DNA of 64,000 nucleotides from CAVSUB01 sp963730995 (GCA_963730995.1 CAVSUB010000005.1:124001-188000), one strand, 5' to 3'. Numbered from the stretch's first letter, positions 39,390 through 51,006 are shown. Made by a program: numbers and translations. The notes: generated from the letters alone by a model not told the origin.

Positions 39390-40835
39390 GCGAGCTCCTG
39401 AATCTCGTTGAGGCGCAGTGGCGACTCGCGCTCGCTCTCGTGGTCGCCTTTCCGCTGCTGCTGGTTCTGTTGAACGAGTGGGGGTTTGCACTCGCGCGGG
39501 CAGGCCATCCCGTTGCCGCGTCGGTGCGGTTCGTCCGCACATGGGTGGTCCCGCTTGGCGCGGTGGTGCTGTTCTTACGGTGGGTCGCGCTCGTGCCACC
39601 GACGGGTCTCGCGGTACGGCTGACCGAGTCGCTGTGGCTGGCCGCCACGATCATCGCCATCATCGGCATCATCAACAACGTGGTGTTCGAGTCGGCGCAG
39701 CCCGCGAGCTGGCAGCACAAGGTTCCCAGACTGTTGCGCGACCTGATCCGGCTGCTGCTCGTCGCCATCGGCCTGGCGATGGTCTACTCGTTCGTCTGGG
39801 GACGGGAGATCGAGAACGCCCTCGCGGCCCTCGGCGTCACGTCGATCGTCGTCGGGCTGGCGCTGCAGGAACCGCTGGGCAACCTCTTTTCGGGCCTCAT
39901 GCTCCTGATGGAGCGGCCGTTCGAGGTCGGCGAGACCATCGAAGTGGGCAGCGTGTCCGGAGAGGTCAAGGAGGTCAACTGGCGGTCGGCGCATATCGAA
40001 GCGATGGGCGGCGCCATCATGGTCGTCCCCAATTCGACCCTGAACAAGGAGACGATCGTCAATTTCTCGCGACCCCGGGCACAGCGCATGGAGCTCTTCG
40101 ACGTCGACTTCAGCCATCAGGATCCGCCATACAAAGTGCGAGAGGCCCTGGTGGAGTTGATGCGCGAGACCGAGGGCGTTCTCGAGAAGCCGAAGCCGAT
40201 TGCGGCGACGCTGGGATACGGTGAGTTCAGCGTCAAGTACCGCCTGATCTACTGGACCGCGGAGCGTGACCGATGGCCCGTCAAGAACGAGTTGGTCACC
40301 CGGATCTGGTACATGGCGAAACGCCACGGGTTCACGATGCCGTATCCCGTCCACGTCGCCCTGCAGCATCAGCAGGAGCGCCCGTTCACGGCAGCCCACC
40401 CCGAAGGAGCGGACCTGCTGGCCCAGTTCCCGCGCCTTCCGGAGATCCCTCCAGAGGATCGCGAGCGGACCCGGACGCTGACGTTTCGGCGCAGGCGAGC
40501 GCCTCTTCGACGAAGGCGACGACCTCGCCGGCGTGTACTTCGTGGTGTCAGGTGCCGTCTCGCTCCAAGTCGTCAGGAATCATCAGGTGACCGAGATTGC
40601 GACGATTCATGCCGGCGAGTTCTGCGGGGAGACGGGAATGCACGGCCATCAGGCCGCAAACCTGCGGGCTGTCGCGCTGGAGGACACGGCGGTGGTGGTC
40701 ATCGCGCCTGACGTCGTGCGGCACCTGTTCGAGGCGAGTCCCAGGCTGGCGAGCGAGACGGGGCACACCCTCGAGGTTCACCGCAAGGCACTCCACGCCG
40801 CGCGGACCGTCCTCCGCCAGCATCGATCCGGGTAG
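39386..40835 (+). CDS. MscS channel with C-terminal cyclic-nucleotide-binding domain (one frameshift)
   Basis: About 483 residues: several N-terminal membrane helices, an MscS core (ALGVTSIVVGLALQEPLGNL, FEVGETIEVGSVSGEVKEVN, AIMVVPNSTLNKE), and a C-terminal cNMP-binding domain (AGVYFVVSGAVSLQVVRNHQ, TIHAGEFCGETGMHGHQAA). This is the bacterial cyclic-nucleotide-gated MscS-like layout. In the phosphate-binding cassette the usual Arg of RSATVRA is replaced (HQAANLRAV), so classical cAMP binding is doubtful. A frame change lies near 40495, just before the binding domain. ATGA coupling to the cyclase-like receptor suggests one signalling unit. Confidence 0.82.
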
Positions 40836-41199
40836 TCGTCGCGCGGGTGACGGCATCTGGTCAGCGCAGTGACGACAGGCTGTGGCACATCCGGGAAACG
40901 CGTCGCCTGCAACGAAGAGACGGCGCACCCAGGGGCATCTTCAACGTGACCCGAGAATATCGGAGGACCTCTGAAATGCCGGAGGGATCGAGGCCCAATA
41001 CTCGACAGTCGGGTGCCAGGAACCCCCGTTCATCAACAATTGCAGGCCGACGGCGCCGTCGGTGGTTCTGGCACTTGGCGTGCTCTGCCCGACACATCCG
41101 AGGAGAAGCCGGGCAGGCAATAACGGAAAACTACAGCTCTGGTCACGTCGCTGAGCGCGTCGGCGCGCAGCAAGTCCTCGGGGGGAGTGGACCGAGCGA
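40836..41199. other. Intergenic region
   Basis: About 360 bases with no credible gene. Near 40974 it holds TGAAATGCCGGAGGGA, a variant of the recurring CCGGAATGCCGGAG motif. It probably carries the promoter of the porin gene. Confidence 0.45.
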
Positions 41200-42513
41200 A
41201 TGGGAATCATCATGACGCGACGAGGACGAGGACGAGTGACACGGCGAACGCAGGTCGGCAGCGTGATGCGGTGGCTCGCGGTGCCGGCGGTTCTTCTGTG
41301 CGCGATCGGTTCGGCCAACGCGCAAACCACTGGACCGGTCGACGATGGGCGCGTGGCGCCACAGGAAGCACCAAACACCGGGACGGCGACAACTGAAGCG
41401 CCAAAGACCGACGCGCCGAAAAACGAACCGCCAGCGGAGCCGCAGGCGCAAGCGCCTTCGTCGACTCCGGATGGATTCAAGCTCGGAGGGTTCACCTTCA
41501 AACCGGGAGGGCGGATCAAGCTGGACATCATCCGTGACTTCAGTGCGATCACCTCCGAGGATAGCTTCGACACCCGCACGATCGCCGTGGACGGCAGCGA
41601 CGGCAGCAACTCCAACCTCCACGCAAAGGAGACACGCCTGTCCATCGACATACGCGGCCCGGTCGAAGGCAAAGAGCTGAAGATGTACGTCGAGACCGAC
41701 TTCTACGGCAGCAGCAGTGTCCTTCGCTTGCGGCAGGCGTATGGAAGCTACGGAGGCCTTTTGGCCGGCCAGGCCTGGTCGACGTTCGTGGACGAGTCCA
41801 ACTTTCCAACCACGATCGACTTCGAAGCACCGACCGCCTTCCCCCAGATTCGTCAGGCGCAAGCGCGCTGGACGTCGAAGCTGGGCGCCAAGGGGTCGTG
41901 GTCGGTGGCGGTCGAGGACAACAAGTCAAGCATCACGGTACCCTCAGGAATAGAGGGCAAGGCGGAATATCCGATGCCGGACCTGGTCACGAATTTCCGG
42001 TACAAGGCCTCGAACTGGCACGCGCAGGCCTCGTTTTTTCTCGGCGAGGCGCGCTTCCGCCCCAAGGAAGGCAACAACGACGACGTAACCCTATGGGGCG
42101 GGCTTCTGTCGGCGAAGACGAAGACCTTCGGACGCGATAATGTCTATGGACAGTACACTTTCGGCGACGGCGTCGGCCGCTACCGCGGCGGCGTGACCGC
42201 CGTGCCCGATGCGAACAACCAGTTGCACGCCGTCGGTCTCAACGCGTTCATGGGCGGCTACGAGCACTTCTGGTCATCCCGTTACTCGTCGAACCTGATC
42301 TACAGCGTGGTGACGGCGCCGGACAAGTCGTTCTACCCCGACTCGCTCAACAAGCGCCTCGACTACGGAGCCGCAAATCTCCTCTACTGGTTCTTGCCGG
42401 ACCGCGCGTGGGTCGGCGTCGAGTATCTCTATGGCCGCCGCGAGGTCATGGGCGGCGACACCGGGACCGCCCATCGGCTTCAGTTCGCGATTCGCTTCAA
42501 CCTCCCGTCGTAG
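41200..42513 (+). CDS. DcaP-like outer-membrane porin
   Basis: About 437 residues. A signal peptide is visible in MRWLAVPAVLLCAIGSANAQ (from residue 23), then a Pro/Ala/Glu-rich linker of about 60 residues that may form a periplasmic spacer. The barrel begins GFKLGGFTFKPGGRIKLDII and contains RLSIDIRGPVEGKELKMYVE, LRLRQAYGSYGGLLAGQAWS and STFVDESNFP, the hallmark segments of DcaP/porin-like proteins. The C-terminus HRLQFAIRFNLPS ends in alternating hydrophobic residues as outer-membrane strands do. DcaP proteins are trimeric channels for small, often dicarboxylic, anions. The start at 41200 is less certain than the in-frame ATGs at 41212 and 41266. The frame is intact. Confidence 0.82.
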   Translation: MGIIMTRRGRGRVTRRTQVGSVMRWLAVPAVLLCAIGSANAQTTGPVDDGRVAPQEAPNTGTATTEAPKTDAPKNEPPAEPQAQAPSSTPDGFKLGGFTFKPGGRIKLDIIRDFSAITSEDSFDTRTIAVDGSDGSNSNLHAKETRLSIDIRGPVEGKELKMYVETDFYGSSSVLRLRQAYGSYGGLLAGQAWSTFVDESNFPTTIDFEAPTAFPQIRQAQARWTSKLGAKGSWSVAVEDNKSSITVPSGIEGKAEYPMPDLVTNFRYKASNWHAQASFFLGEARFRPKEGNNDDVTLWGGLLSAKTKTFGRDNVYGQYTFGDGVGRYRGGVTAVPDANNQLHAVGLNAFMGGYEHFWSSRYSSNLIYSVVTAPDKSFYPDSLNKRLDYGAANLLYWFLPDRAWVGVEYLYGRREVMGGDTGTAHRLQFAIRFNLPS

Positions 42514-42757
42514 GAACCACATGGGCAGCGTAACCGCGACTGGCCGGCGTGGGTTCCAATCGATCGCTCCGTCCGCCTTGGCGATCTGGTCGACATGGCC
42601 GGCGATCGGCCTGCTGGTGCTCCGCGCGTCACGCCTGGGGCCACGGCCGGAAAGGGCCGGCCCATGGCTCCTCATCACACGCTGAGCCGCCCACTTGTAT
42701 CCCGAGTCATCCCCGGCGGCGGCAGCGCCGCAATTTTTCGAGAGTCAGGAGCATCCG

Positions 42758-45550
42758 ATGGCCAAGATTTCAACTACTGCAACCAGGATCGACCACTTCT
42801 TCTCGGCGGTTGCGGCGCGCCTCGACCTCTGGCGTGACCTGAGCCGGACGGCGCAGGCCTGGGGCACCAATTCGGCGAGCCGCAGCGATGCAGGCTTGCA
42901 GGCCGCGTGCAACGAAGCGCTCACCGCGCTGTTGCCCATGGAGGCCTTCCAAGCCTACCCGGGCGGGCGCATTCTCAACGCCATCGAGGAGCGCGTGGCC
43001 GCCGGGGACGCGCTGGGCACGGCGCGGCTGGTGCAGCGCGTCTCGTCGGCGCTCATGTCGCGGAGCTACCGCAGCGACGCAGGGGAGTGGGAATCGGACG
43101 ACGACGCGCAGGCTGCGGAACGCGCGATGCCGACCGCACACGGAGAGTCGACGGGGCGGCCCTACTTCGAGGTGTTGTTCGTGACGCCCACGCCATCCTC
43201 ACGCTGGCCTGCACATGCGCAGCAGATCCGGAAGCTGAGGCGGCCACTGGACGAATTCGTCTACGAGCCGGTGTTCGTCGGCTCGTTCGAGGATGCCGCC
43301 CTCGCCACGATTCTCAACACCAATCTCGAGTCGGTGGTGATCTACGACGGCTTTTCCTACGAGTCGTCGCGCGACGTTCCGTTGCTGAAGGAGGTCCTGG
43401 CATCGCGGCTGCCGCTCGGCGCCAAGGAGCGCGCGGCTGGCGACCTCGGGCTGTTGCTGGCTAAAACCTTGAAGCGCTTCCGGCCTGAGCTCGACATCAT
43501 CCTGCTCGCCGACAAGAAGCCCGACGCGATGATCTCGGACCCGGACGCCGCGGGGATCCGCCGCGTTTTCTACGAAGTGGAGGAGCCGCTCGAGATCCAC
43601 CTCTCGATTCTGTCGGGCGTAGCCGAGCGCAACGTCACGCCATTCTTCGACAACCTGAAGAAATACGCGCAGAAGCCGGTCGGCACTTTCCACGCGTTGC
43701 CGGTCGCGCGCGGCAAGTCGATCTTCAAGTCGGACTGGATCCGCGACATGGGGGAGTTCTACGGGGCCAACCTGTTCCTCGCGGAGTCGTCCGCGACCTC
43801 AGGCGGGCTGGACAGCCTGCTCGAACCGACGGGCAACATCAAGAAGGCGCAGGATGCCGCGGCGCGCGCCTTCGGCGCCGATCGGGTGTTCTTCGTGACC
43901 AACGGCACCTCGACCTCGAACAAGATGGTGCACCAGGCGCTGCTGAAGCCGGGCGACATCGTGATCGCCGACCGCAACTGTCACAAGTCGCACCACTACG
44001 GCATGGTGTTGGCTGGAGCCCAACCTTACTACGTCGAGGCCTTCCCGATGGTGGCGTACTCGATGTACGGCGCGGTGCCGATACGAAGCCTCAAAAAGGC
44101 GTTGCTCGACCTCAAGTCGGCGGGCCGGCTCGACAAAGTGAAGACCGTCACGCTGACCAACTGCACCTTCGACGGTCACGTCTACGACGTGCGCCGCGTG
44201 ATGGAGGAGTGCCTCGCGATCAAGTCCGATTTGATCTTCCTCTGGGACGAGGCCTGGTTCGGCTTCGCCCGCTTCTCCCCGCTCTACCGCCCGCGCACCG
44301 CGATGGGCGCCCGCGCGGATTTGAAGGAAGCCTTCGCCGATCCCGCGTACCTGGAGCGTTACCTTGCGCAGGAGAAGGCGCTCGGCGCGGACCTCGATCC
44401 CAAGGACTCACGCGTGCTCGACACCCGGCTCATACCGGATCCACGCAAGGCCAAACTGCGCATCTACCAGACCAACTCGACGCACAAGTCGATGTCAGCG
44501 CTGCGACAGGGGTCGATGGTCCTGGTCGCCGACGACGAGTACCACCTGCACGAGCAGGCCTTCAAGGAAGCCGTCTTCACGCACGCGTCGACGTCTCCCA
44601 ACCAGCAGCTGATCGCGTCGCTCGACATCGCGCGCCGGCAGATGGAGCTGGAGGGTTACGGGCTGGTCATGCAGGCTATCCAGCTCGCGATCGAAATTCG
44701 CCGCGCGGTGAACAAGCACCCTCTCGTGTCCAAGTACTTCCGGGTCCTAGACGTCGAAGACATGGTGCCCGCCGAGTTCCGGCAATCCGGCCTCAAGAGC
44801 TACATCGGCGACGGCGTCACGTGGGCAGATGCGGCTCGCGCATTCCGCGAGGACGAGTTCATCCTGGACCCGACACGGCTCTCGCTTCTGTGCGGAACCG
44901 CAGGCTACGACGGCACACAGTTCAAGAATCTGCTCGCAGCCGAGTATGAGATTCAACTCAACAAGACGTCGCGCAACTCGATCCTGCTGCAGACCAACAT
45001 CAACAACACGCGCAGCGACGTGGCGAATCTGCTCAAGGTGCTCGTCGAGATCTCGAAGGAGATCGAGGGGCGTCTCAAGAGTGGCGGCGAGGAGGCGCGG
45101 AAGGCCTTCGCGGCTCGGGTGAAGTCGCTGGTGGAAGACGTCCCCAACCTGCCCAACTTCAGCCACTTTCACAACCGTTTCCGCGACGAGCCGCAGGGCA
45201 AGACGCTCGAAGGCGACATGCGTAGTGCGTTCTACATGGCCTACGACGAGGCAGGATGCGAGCACCTGAAGCTGATGAGTCCCGAGATCGACAAGCGGCT
45301 CGCATCCGGGCCGCCGCTGGTCTCCGCCCACTTCGTGATCCCCTACCCCCCCGGCTTCCCGATCATGGTGCCCGGTCAGGTGATCAAGGCCGACACCATC
45401 GAGTTCATGCGCAAGCTTGACGTGAAAGAGATCCACGGCTACGACGCCAATCTGGGGCTCAAGCTGATCAGCCCGGCCGTGCTCCAGGAATCCTCCAAGC
45501 CGGAGGAGCGCGTGAAGGTGAAGGCGGCGGCCGCAGGGGCCAAGAGCTAG
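42758..45550 (+). CDS. Orn/Lys/Arg decarboxylase family protein
   Basis: A 930-residue PLP-dependent decarboxylase of fold type I. It begins at ATG 42758 with AGGAG 7 bases upstream. The N-terminal wing region (FEVLFVTPTPSSRWPAHAQQ) is followed by the major domain: FFVTNGTSTSNKMVHQALLK, DRNCHKSHHYGMVLAGAQPY, LIFLWDEAWFGFARFSPLYR, and TNSTHKSMSALRQGSM with the PLP lysine at about Lys577. The C-terminal domain follows (PPLVSAHFVIPYPPGFPIMV). Arginine, lysine and ornithine enzymes share these motifs, so the substrate is open. Such enzymes consume cytoplasmic protons, which matches the downstream aspartate system. The frame is intact. Confidence 0.85.
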   Translation: MAKISTTATRIDHFFSAVAARLDLWRDLSRTAQAWGTNSASRSDAGLQAACNEALTALLPMEAFQAYPGGRILNAIEERVAAGDALGTARLVQRVSSALMSRSYRSDAGEWESDDDAQAAERAMPTAHGESTGRPYFEVLFVTPTPSSRWPAHAQQIRKLRRPLDEFVYEPVFVGSFEDAALATILNTNLESVVIYDGFSYESSRDVPLLKEVLASRLPLGAKERAAGDLGLLLAKTLKRFRPELDIILLADKKPDAMISDPDAAGIRRVFYEVEEPLEIHLSILSGVAERNVTPFFDNLKKYAQKPVGTFHALPVARGKSIFKSDWIRDMGEFYGANLFLAESSATSGGLDSLLEPTGNIKKAQDAAARAFGADRVFFVTNGTSTSNKMVHQALLKPGDIVIADRNCHKSHHYGMVLAGAQPYYVEAFPMVAYSMYGAVPIRSLKKALLDLKSAGRLDKVKTVTLTNCTFDGHVYDVRRVMEECLAIKSDLIFLWDEAWFGFARFSPLYRPRTAMGARADLKEAFADPAYLERYLAQEKALGADLDPKDSRVLDTRLIPDPRKAKLRIYQTNSTHKSMSALRQGSMVLVADDEYHLHEQAFKEAVFTHASTSPNQQLIASLDIARRQMELEGYGLVMQAIQLAIEIRRAVNKHPLVSKYFRVLDVEDMVPAEFRQSGLKSYIGDGVTWADAARAFREDEFILDPTRLSLLCGTAGYDGTQFKNLLAAEYEIQLNKTSRNSILLQTNINNTRSDVANLLKVLVEISKEIEGRLKSGGEEARKAFAARVKSLVEDVPNLPNFSHFHNRFRDEPQGKTLEGDMRSAFYMAYDEAGCEHLKLMSPEIDKRLASGPPLVSAHFVIPYPPGFPIMVPGQVIKADTIEFMRKLDVKEIHGYDANLGLKLISPAVLQESSKPEERVKVKAAAAGAKS

Positions 45551-45603
45551 TGTCGGCAACCAACAACCAGTGCGCCTGACACCTGGCAAACGGAGCTCAC
45601 ATC

Positions 45604-47297
45604 ATGATTGATTGGTTTTTCGCGACGCTGAAGCAATACCCTGAGATCGCGATCTTCCTCACACTTGCCATCGGCTACTACTTTGGCAAGTTCACCTTCA
45701 AGGGCATCGGCCTGGGATCGGTCACTGCGACCCTCCTGGCCGGCGTCCTGATCGGACAGATCGGGATCACGATCAACCAGCCGCTCAAGGCGACCGTGTT
45801 CCTGATGTTCCTGTTCGCCGTCGGCTACGGCGTCGGGCCGCAGTTCGTTCGCGGCGTCGCCAGGGACGGCGTACCGCAGGCGCTCTTCTCGGCCGTTCAG
45901 TGCCTGTTCAGCCTCCTGGTCCCGGTGGGGATCGCGAAGGCTGGCGGGCTACGATCTCGGCTATGCGGCCGGGCTCTACTCGGGGTCGCAGACGATCTCC
46001 GCCGCGATGGGCCTGTCGACCGACGCCATCAATCGGGCGGGCCTGGCCGCCGATCAGGCCAAGGCCCTGATCGATTCGATGCCCATCGCCTACGCCGTGA
46101 CCTACATGTTCGGCACCATGGGCTCGGCGGTCGTGATCGCCGTCCTCGGCCCGAAGCTCCTCGGCATCAACCTCGAGGCCGCGTGCAAGGACTACGAGCA
46201 GAAGCAAGGCGGCGTCAAGGAACTGGGCGGCCCCGGCTCGGCCTGGCGGCGCTGGGAAGTCCGGGCGTTTCGCGTGGCGCCGGGCGGCAGGGCCGTGGGC
46301 CTGCGCGTCGTCGAAGCCGAGGCGCTCGTCCCCGACGCCCGCCTCTTTGTCCTGCGCATCCGTCGCAACGGGAAGATCGAGGAGGCGGGCGCGGACACCG
46401 TGCTGCATGAAGGCGACGTCGTGGCGGTCGCGGGCGCTCGCGATGTGCTGGTGAAGGTGCTCGGGGAGCAGGCCACCGAGGTCGAAGATCCGGAGTTGCT
46501 GGCAGTGCCGGTGGAGGGCGTCGACGTCCTCGTGACCAACAAGGCGGTCGACGGCAAGACGCTGGTCGATCTGGCCCAGATGCCGGCGATGCGTGGCGTC
46601 TTCCTGCGGAAGATCACGCGCGGCGCCACCGCAACCAACATCCCGATCCTGCCGACCACCACGGTCCAGCTCGGTGACCTGCTGACGATCGTCGGCCGCA
46701 CGCAGGACACCAACACGGCCATCAAGCAGCTCGGCGTCGCCGATCGCGCGACCGACGTCACCGACATGGCGTTCGTTGGCATTGTTCGTCGCGATCGGCG
46801 CCCTGTTCGGCGCGCTGGTCCTCAACATCAGCGGCGTGCCGCTGACACTGTCCACGGCCGGCGGCGCGCTCGTCGCAGGAATCATCGGCGGATGGCTGCG
46901 GTCCGTTCGTCCGAGCTTCGGCCGCGTCCCGACGCCCACGATCTGGTTCATGAACTCGGTCGGCCTCAACATCTTCATCGCCATCGTCGGCATCTCCGCC
47001 GGCCCGGGCTTCGTGAACGGCTTGAAGACGCAGGGTGTCGGCCTGTTCCTGTGGGGCGCGCTCGCCACGACGCTACCCCTCGTGCTCGGGATGTTCGTCG
47101 CCAAGTACCTGTTCCGCTTCCATGACGCGCTCACGCTCGGCATCGTCTCGGGCGCGCGCACGACGACGGCCTCGCTCGGACTGGTCTGCGATCAGGCCAA
47201 GAGTCAGGTGCCGGCGCTCGGCTACACCGTGACCTACGCCGTCGGCAACACGCTGCTGACGATCTGGGGCATGGTCTTGATCATCTTGTTGTCGTGA
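45604..47297 (+). CDS. aspT: Aspartate:alanine antiporter, AspT family (frame-broken)
   Basis: An AspT/YbjL-type membrane exchanger of about 564 residues. The first hydrophobic half (YPEIAIFLTLAIGYYFGKFT, FLFAVGYGVGPQFVRGVARD, GYAAGLYSGSQTISAAMGLS) and the second half (VPLTLSTAGGALVAGIIGGW, TIWFMNSVGLNIFIAIVGIS) flank two TrkA_C/RCK_C domains. One of these reads FLRKITRGATATNIPILPTT. The layout is that of Tetragenococcus AspT, which swaps aspartate for alanine. The ATG has GGAG 9 bases upstream. Frames change near 45940 and 46780. The aspartate 4-decarboxylase gene follows after 36 bases, supporting the substrate call. Confidence 0.85.
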
Positions 47298-47333
47298 GGC
47301 ACAGGTTCCGGTGCCTCGGTTAAGGAGAAATCA

Positions 47334-48996
47334 ATGGGCGATTTGACAGTCACAAAATACTCAGAGTACGAGAAGTTGGGCCCGTTCGAGATCAAGGACT
47401 TCCTCGCCAAGGTGGCGATCGAAGTCCGCGCAGGAATCGTCGCTCTCACCTACCTGAATGCCGGCCGCGGCAACCCGAACTGGGTCGCCACCGAGCCGCG
47501 CGAGGCGTTCTTCCTGCTCGGGCAGTTCGCCGTCACCGAGAGCAAGCGCGTGCTCGACCTGCCGCCTGGCGTGGGCGGCATGCCCAAGGCATCGGGCATT
47601 GCCGGCCGGCTCGAGGCATGGCTTGACGAAGCACGAGGACATGCCGGGCGCGCCCTTCCTGCAGCGGATGGTGCCGTGGGCAGTGAAGAAGTTCGCCTTC
47701 GACCCGGACAAGTTCGTGCACGAGCTGGTGGATTCCATCATCGGCGATCACTACCCCGTGCCGGACCGGATGCTGGTGCACAACGAACAGATCGTGCACG
47801 AGTACCTGCGAGTGGGCGATGTGCGGGAGTCCGCACCCGAAGGGCAAGTTCAAGATCTACGCGGTCGAGGGCGGCACCGCCGCCATGTGCTACATCTTCA
47901 AGTCGCTCAAGGCCAACCGCATTCTCAATCAAGGCGACACGATCGCGATGGGCGTGCCGATCTTCACGCCGTACCTCGAGATGGCGCACCTGGAGGACTA
48001 CGATCTCCATTTCGTCGAGGTGCACGCGAAGCAGGAGAAGCAGTTTCAGTATCCGGATGAGGAGCTCGACAAGCTCCTCGATCCGAAGATCAAGGCGTTC
48101 TTCGTCGTCAACCCGGGCAACCCGTACGCGGTGGCGATGTCAGCGCCGACACGATCAAGAAGATCGGCGCCGTGCTCAAGAAGCGGCCGGATCTGATCCT
48201 GCTGACCGACGACGTCTACGGCACCTTCGTGCCGGGCTTCCGCTCGCTGATGGGAGAGTTCCCGAAGAACACCATCGGCGTCTACTCGTACAGCAAGTAC
48301 TTCGGCTGCACCGGCTGGCGCCTCGGAACGATCGCCGTCCACGAGGACAACATCTTCGACGAGATGATCGCCGCGCATCCCGAGCCGATCAAGAAGCTGC
48401 TGGACAAGCGCTACGGCGGGCTCACGCTCGAGCCGCGCAAGTTCGCCTTCATCGACCGCATCGTCGCCGACAGCCGCGACATCGCGCTGAATCACACGGC
48501 GGGCCTGTCGCTGCCGCAGCAGGTGATGATGACGATGTTCTCGCTGGCCGAGCTGATGGACACCAAGAAGGACTATCAGAAAGCCTGCATCGGCATCGTC
48601 AAGAAGCGGGTCGAGGCGACGATCGAGGGGTTGGGCATCGAGGTCGGCCCGAACGACCACTTCGACTACTACTACGGCCTGATCGACTTCGAGTTCTTTG
48701 CCCGCAAGTACCTGGGCGAAGACATCGTCACGTGGATGAAGGCCAACGTGCATCCGCTCGACATCGTGTTCCGCCTGGCCGAGGACCACGGCATCGTGCT
48801 GCTCAACGGCAGCGGCTTTGCGGCGCCGGACTGGTCGGTGCGCATCTCGTTCGCCAACCTCGACGATCACGTCTACGACGACATCGGCCGGGCACTTCGC
48901 GCCATTGCGCGCGGCTACCGCCAGGCGTATGAGGCCTCCCTGGCCAAGGGCGGCCCGCCTACACCTGCCAAGAAGCAGCCGGCCCTGACACGCTAG
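47334..48996 (+). CDS. asdA: Aspartate 4-decarboxylase (frame-broken)
   Basis: A PLP enzyme of about 550 residues that converts L-aspartate to L-alanine and CO2, consuming a proton. Motifs: the N-terminal block LGPFEIKDFLAKVAIEVRAG, YLNAGRGNPNWVATEPREAF, the glycine-rich VEGGTAAMCYIFKSL, FFVVNPGNPYAVAMS, LTDDVYGTFVPGFRSLMGEF and VYSYSKYFGCTGWRLGTIAV with the PLP lysine. Breaks lie near 47620, 47822 and 48140. AAGGAG stands 7 bases before ATG 47334. Lying between two aspT genes, it completes a decarboxylation-antiport cycle that removes protons and makes a proton motive force. Confidence 0.88.
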
Positions 48997-49118
48997 TACT
49001 CCCACGGAACGGGCGTTGTGGTCCGGCTGTCCGGCCACTTCGCCCTGGCTCCGTCGCAGAGAGGGCGTGTTCGAAGCGGACGTGACTACGGACCTCGGTC
49101 CGAGATTGGTATGACGAC

Positions 49119-50787
49119 ATGCTGAGCGCGCTTCGAAGCCACCCGGAACTGGCAGTCTTTCTGACTCTCGCCGCGGGGTTCGTGATTGGGCGAATCCGGA
49201 TAGGGTCATTCAAACTCGGGAACGTCGTGGGCACCCTCATCGCGGGCGTGCTCATCGGACAGCTCAACATCAAGGTCGATCCCACCGTCAAGGCGGTCTT
49301 CTTCTCGCTCTTCCTGTTTGCGACGGGCTACAAGGTCGGGCCTCAATTCTTTCGCGGCTTGAAGAAGAGTGCGGTGAGCCAGGTCGCGCTGACGCTGGTG
49401 TTCTGTGTGACGAGTCTCGTGACGACGGTCGTGGCGGCGCGAGTGCTTGGCTACGACAGCGGAACGGCCGCAGGCCTCATGGCCGGGGCGTTCACCGAAT
49501 CGACCGTCATCGGTACCGCGAGCGACACGATCGACCGGCTCGAGATCCCAGAGGCCGAGAAGACGAGGCTGAAGAACAACATCCCCGTCGCCTACGCGGT
49601 CAGCTTACCTGGTGGGCACAGGATTCGTCGTCTGGTTTCTGTCGGCTGGGGCGCCGCGGCTGTTTCGAGTCGATCTGAAGGCAGAGAGCCGGAAACTGGC
49701 GAGCCAGGTGGCGTCGGAGGACCAATCCTCAGACCATGCTCACATGGCATACAAGGAATGGAGCATCCGGGCGTATCGCCTTGACGATGCCGCGGCGGGC
49801 CGCACAGTCGCGGATTTCGAGCGCTTCGAGGCGTCCGAGCGCGTGTTCATCGAACGCATCCGGCGAGGCGCAGAGCTCATGGATGCCACGCCGGAGACCA
49901 TTCTGCGAAGCGGCGACGTCGTCGCCATCGCAGCCCGGCGGAGAGTGCTGCTCGGCGGAAAGCTGCCGCTTCGAGAGGAACTCGAGGACCCCGCGCTGCT
50001 CGACTTTCCGATGGCGACCTTCGACGTGGTGGTGACGAAGCGAGACGTGGCGGAGCGACCACTCTCAGCCCTGGCCCTTCAGCACGGGCGCGGCGTCGCC
50101 CTTGGGAAATTGATCCGCGGCGGCGAGGAAATTCCTTTCGGTCCCGAGACGATCATCAACCGGGGAGACCTTCTCCGGCTCACCGGCGCCGTGCGGGACG
50201 TGGAGCGCGTCGGAAAGGCGTTCGGCTACGTCGAGCGTCCATCGAGTGAGTCGGACGTTGTATTCCTCGGCCTTGGCATTGTCGTCGGCGGTCTCGTTGG
50301 GCTCTTGACGCTCACGGTCGGCGGGCTTCCCCTCACGCTCACGACGAGCGGAGGTGCGCTCATCATGGGTCTCGTCTTTGGCTGGCTGCGCTCGGTGTAT
50401 CCGACGTTCGGCAGAATCCCCGAACCGGCCCTCTGGATCTTCGATACTGTCGGTCTCGCCGTCTTCATCGGCATCGTCGGATTGACTGCCGGTCCTACGT
50501 TCGTTAGCGGACTGCGCCAGACAGGGCCGAGCCTGCTGGTCGTCGGGTTCATCGTCGCGGCCATGCCACACATCGTGGCGCTGCTGTTCGGACGCCACGT
50601 CCTGAAGATGAACCCGGTGATCCTGTTCGGCGCCTGCGCCGGGGCGGGAACCGTCACGGCGGCCCTGCGCGCGATCCAGGACGAAGCACAGAGCAAGCTC
50701 CCGGTTCTCGGATACACCGTGCCCTACGCGATCGGGAACATCCTTCTGACGGCCTGGGGTCCTGTCATCGTCGTCCTCACGAGGTAA
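49119..50787 (+). CDS. Second aspartate:alanine antiporter-like protein (one frameshift)
   Basis: A second AspT-family exchanger of about 555 residues. The first half has HPELAVFLTLAAGFVIGRIR, SLFLFATGYKVGPQFFRGLK and AAGLMAGAFTESTVIGTASD; the second half has LPLTLTTSGGALIMGLVFGW and ALWIFDTVGLAVFIGIVGLT, with TrkA_C domains between. One frame change lies near 49605 (PVAYAVS, then LVGTGFVVWFLSAG). It is clearly related to the first aspT but diverged, for instance GAFTESTVIG against YSGSQTISAA in the presumed transport loop, so its substrate may differ. It lies 122 bases after asdA. Confidence 0.82.
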
Positions 50788-51006
50788 GAGCCGTCGTTAC
50801 GGGCTGCTGCTGACGATCTCGAAGCTCTTGACCGCCTGGCGTCTGCTGGCGGTGACGGTGCCGATTCATGCCGCGGGGCGGTCGGCGATCTTGCCACGCA
50901 TGTCGTCGCGTCTGACCGGCATCCTGATGTGCGACTGTCCACGGGATTGTTCTTCGCGGTCGTCAGCCGGTTTCCCGCGCCCAGATCCGCCAAGCTGGAC
51001 TGACCC

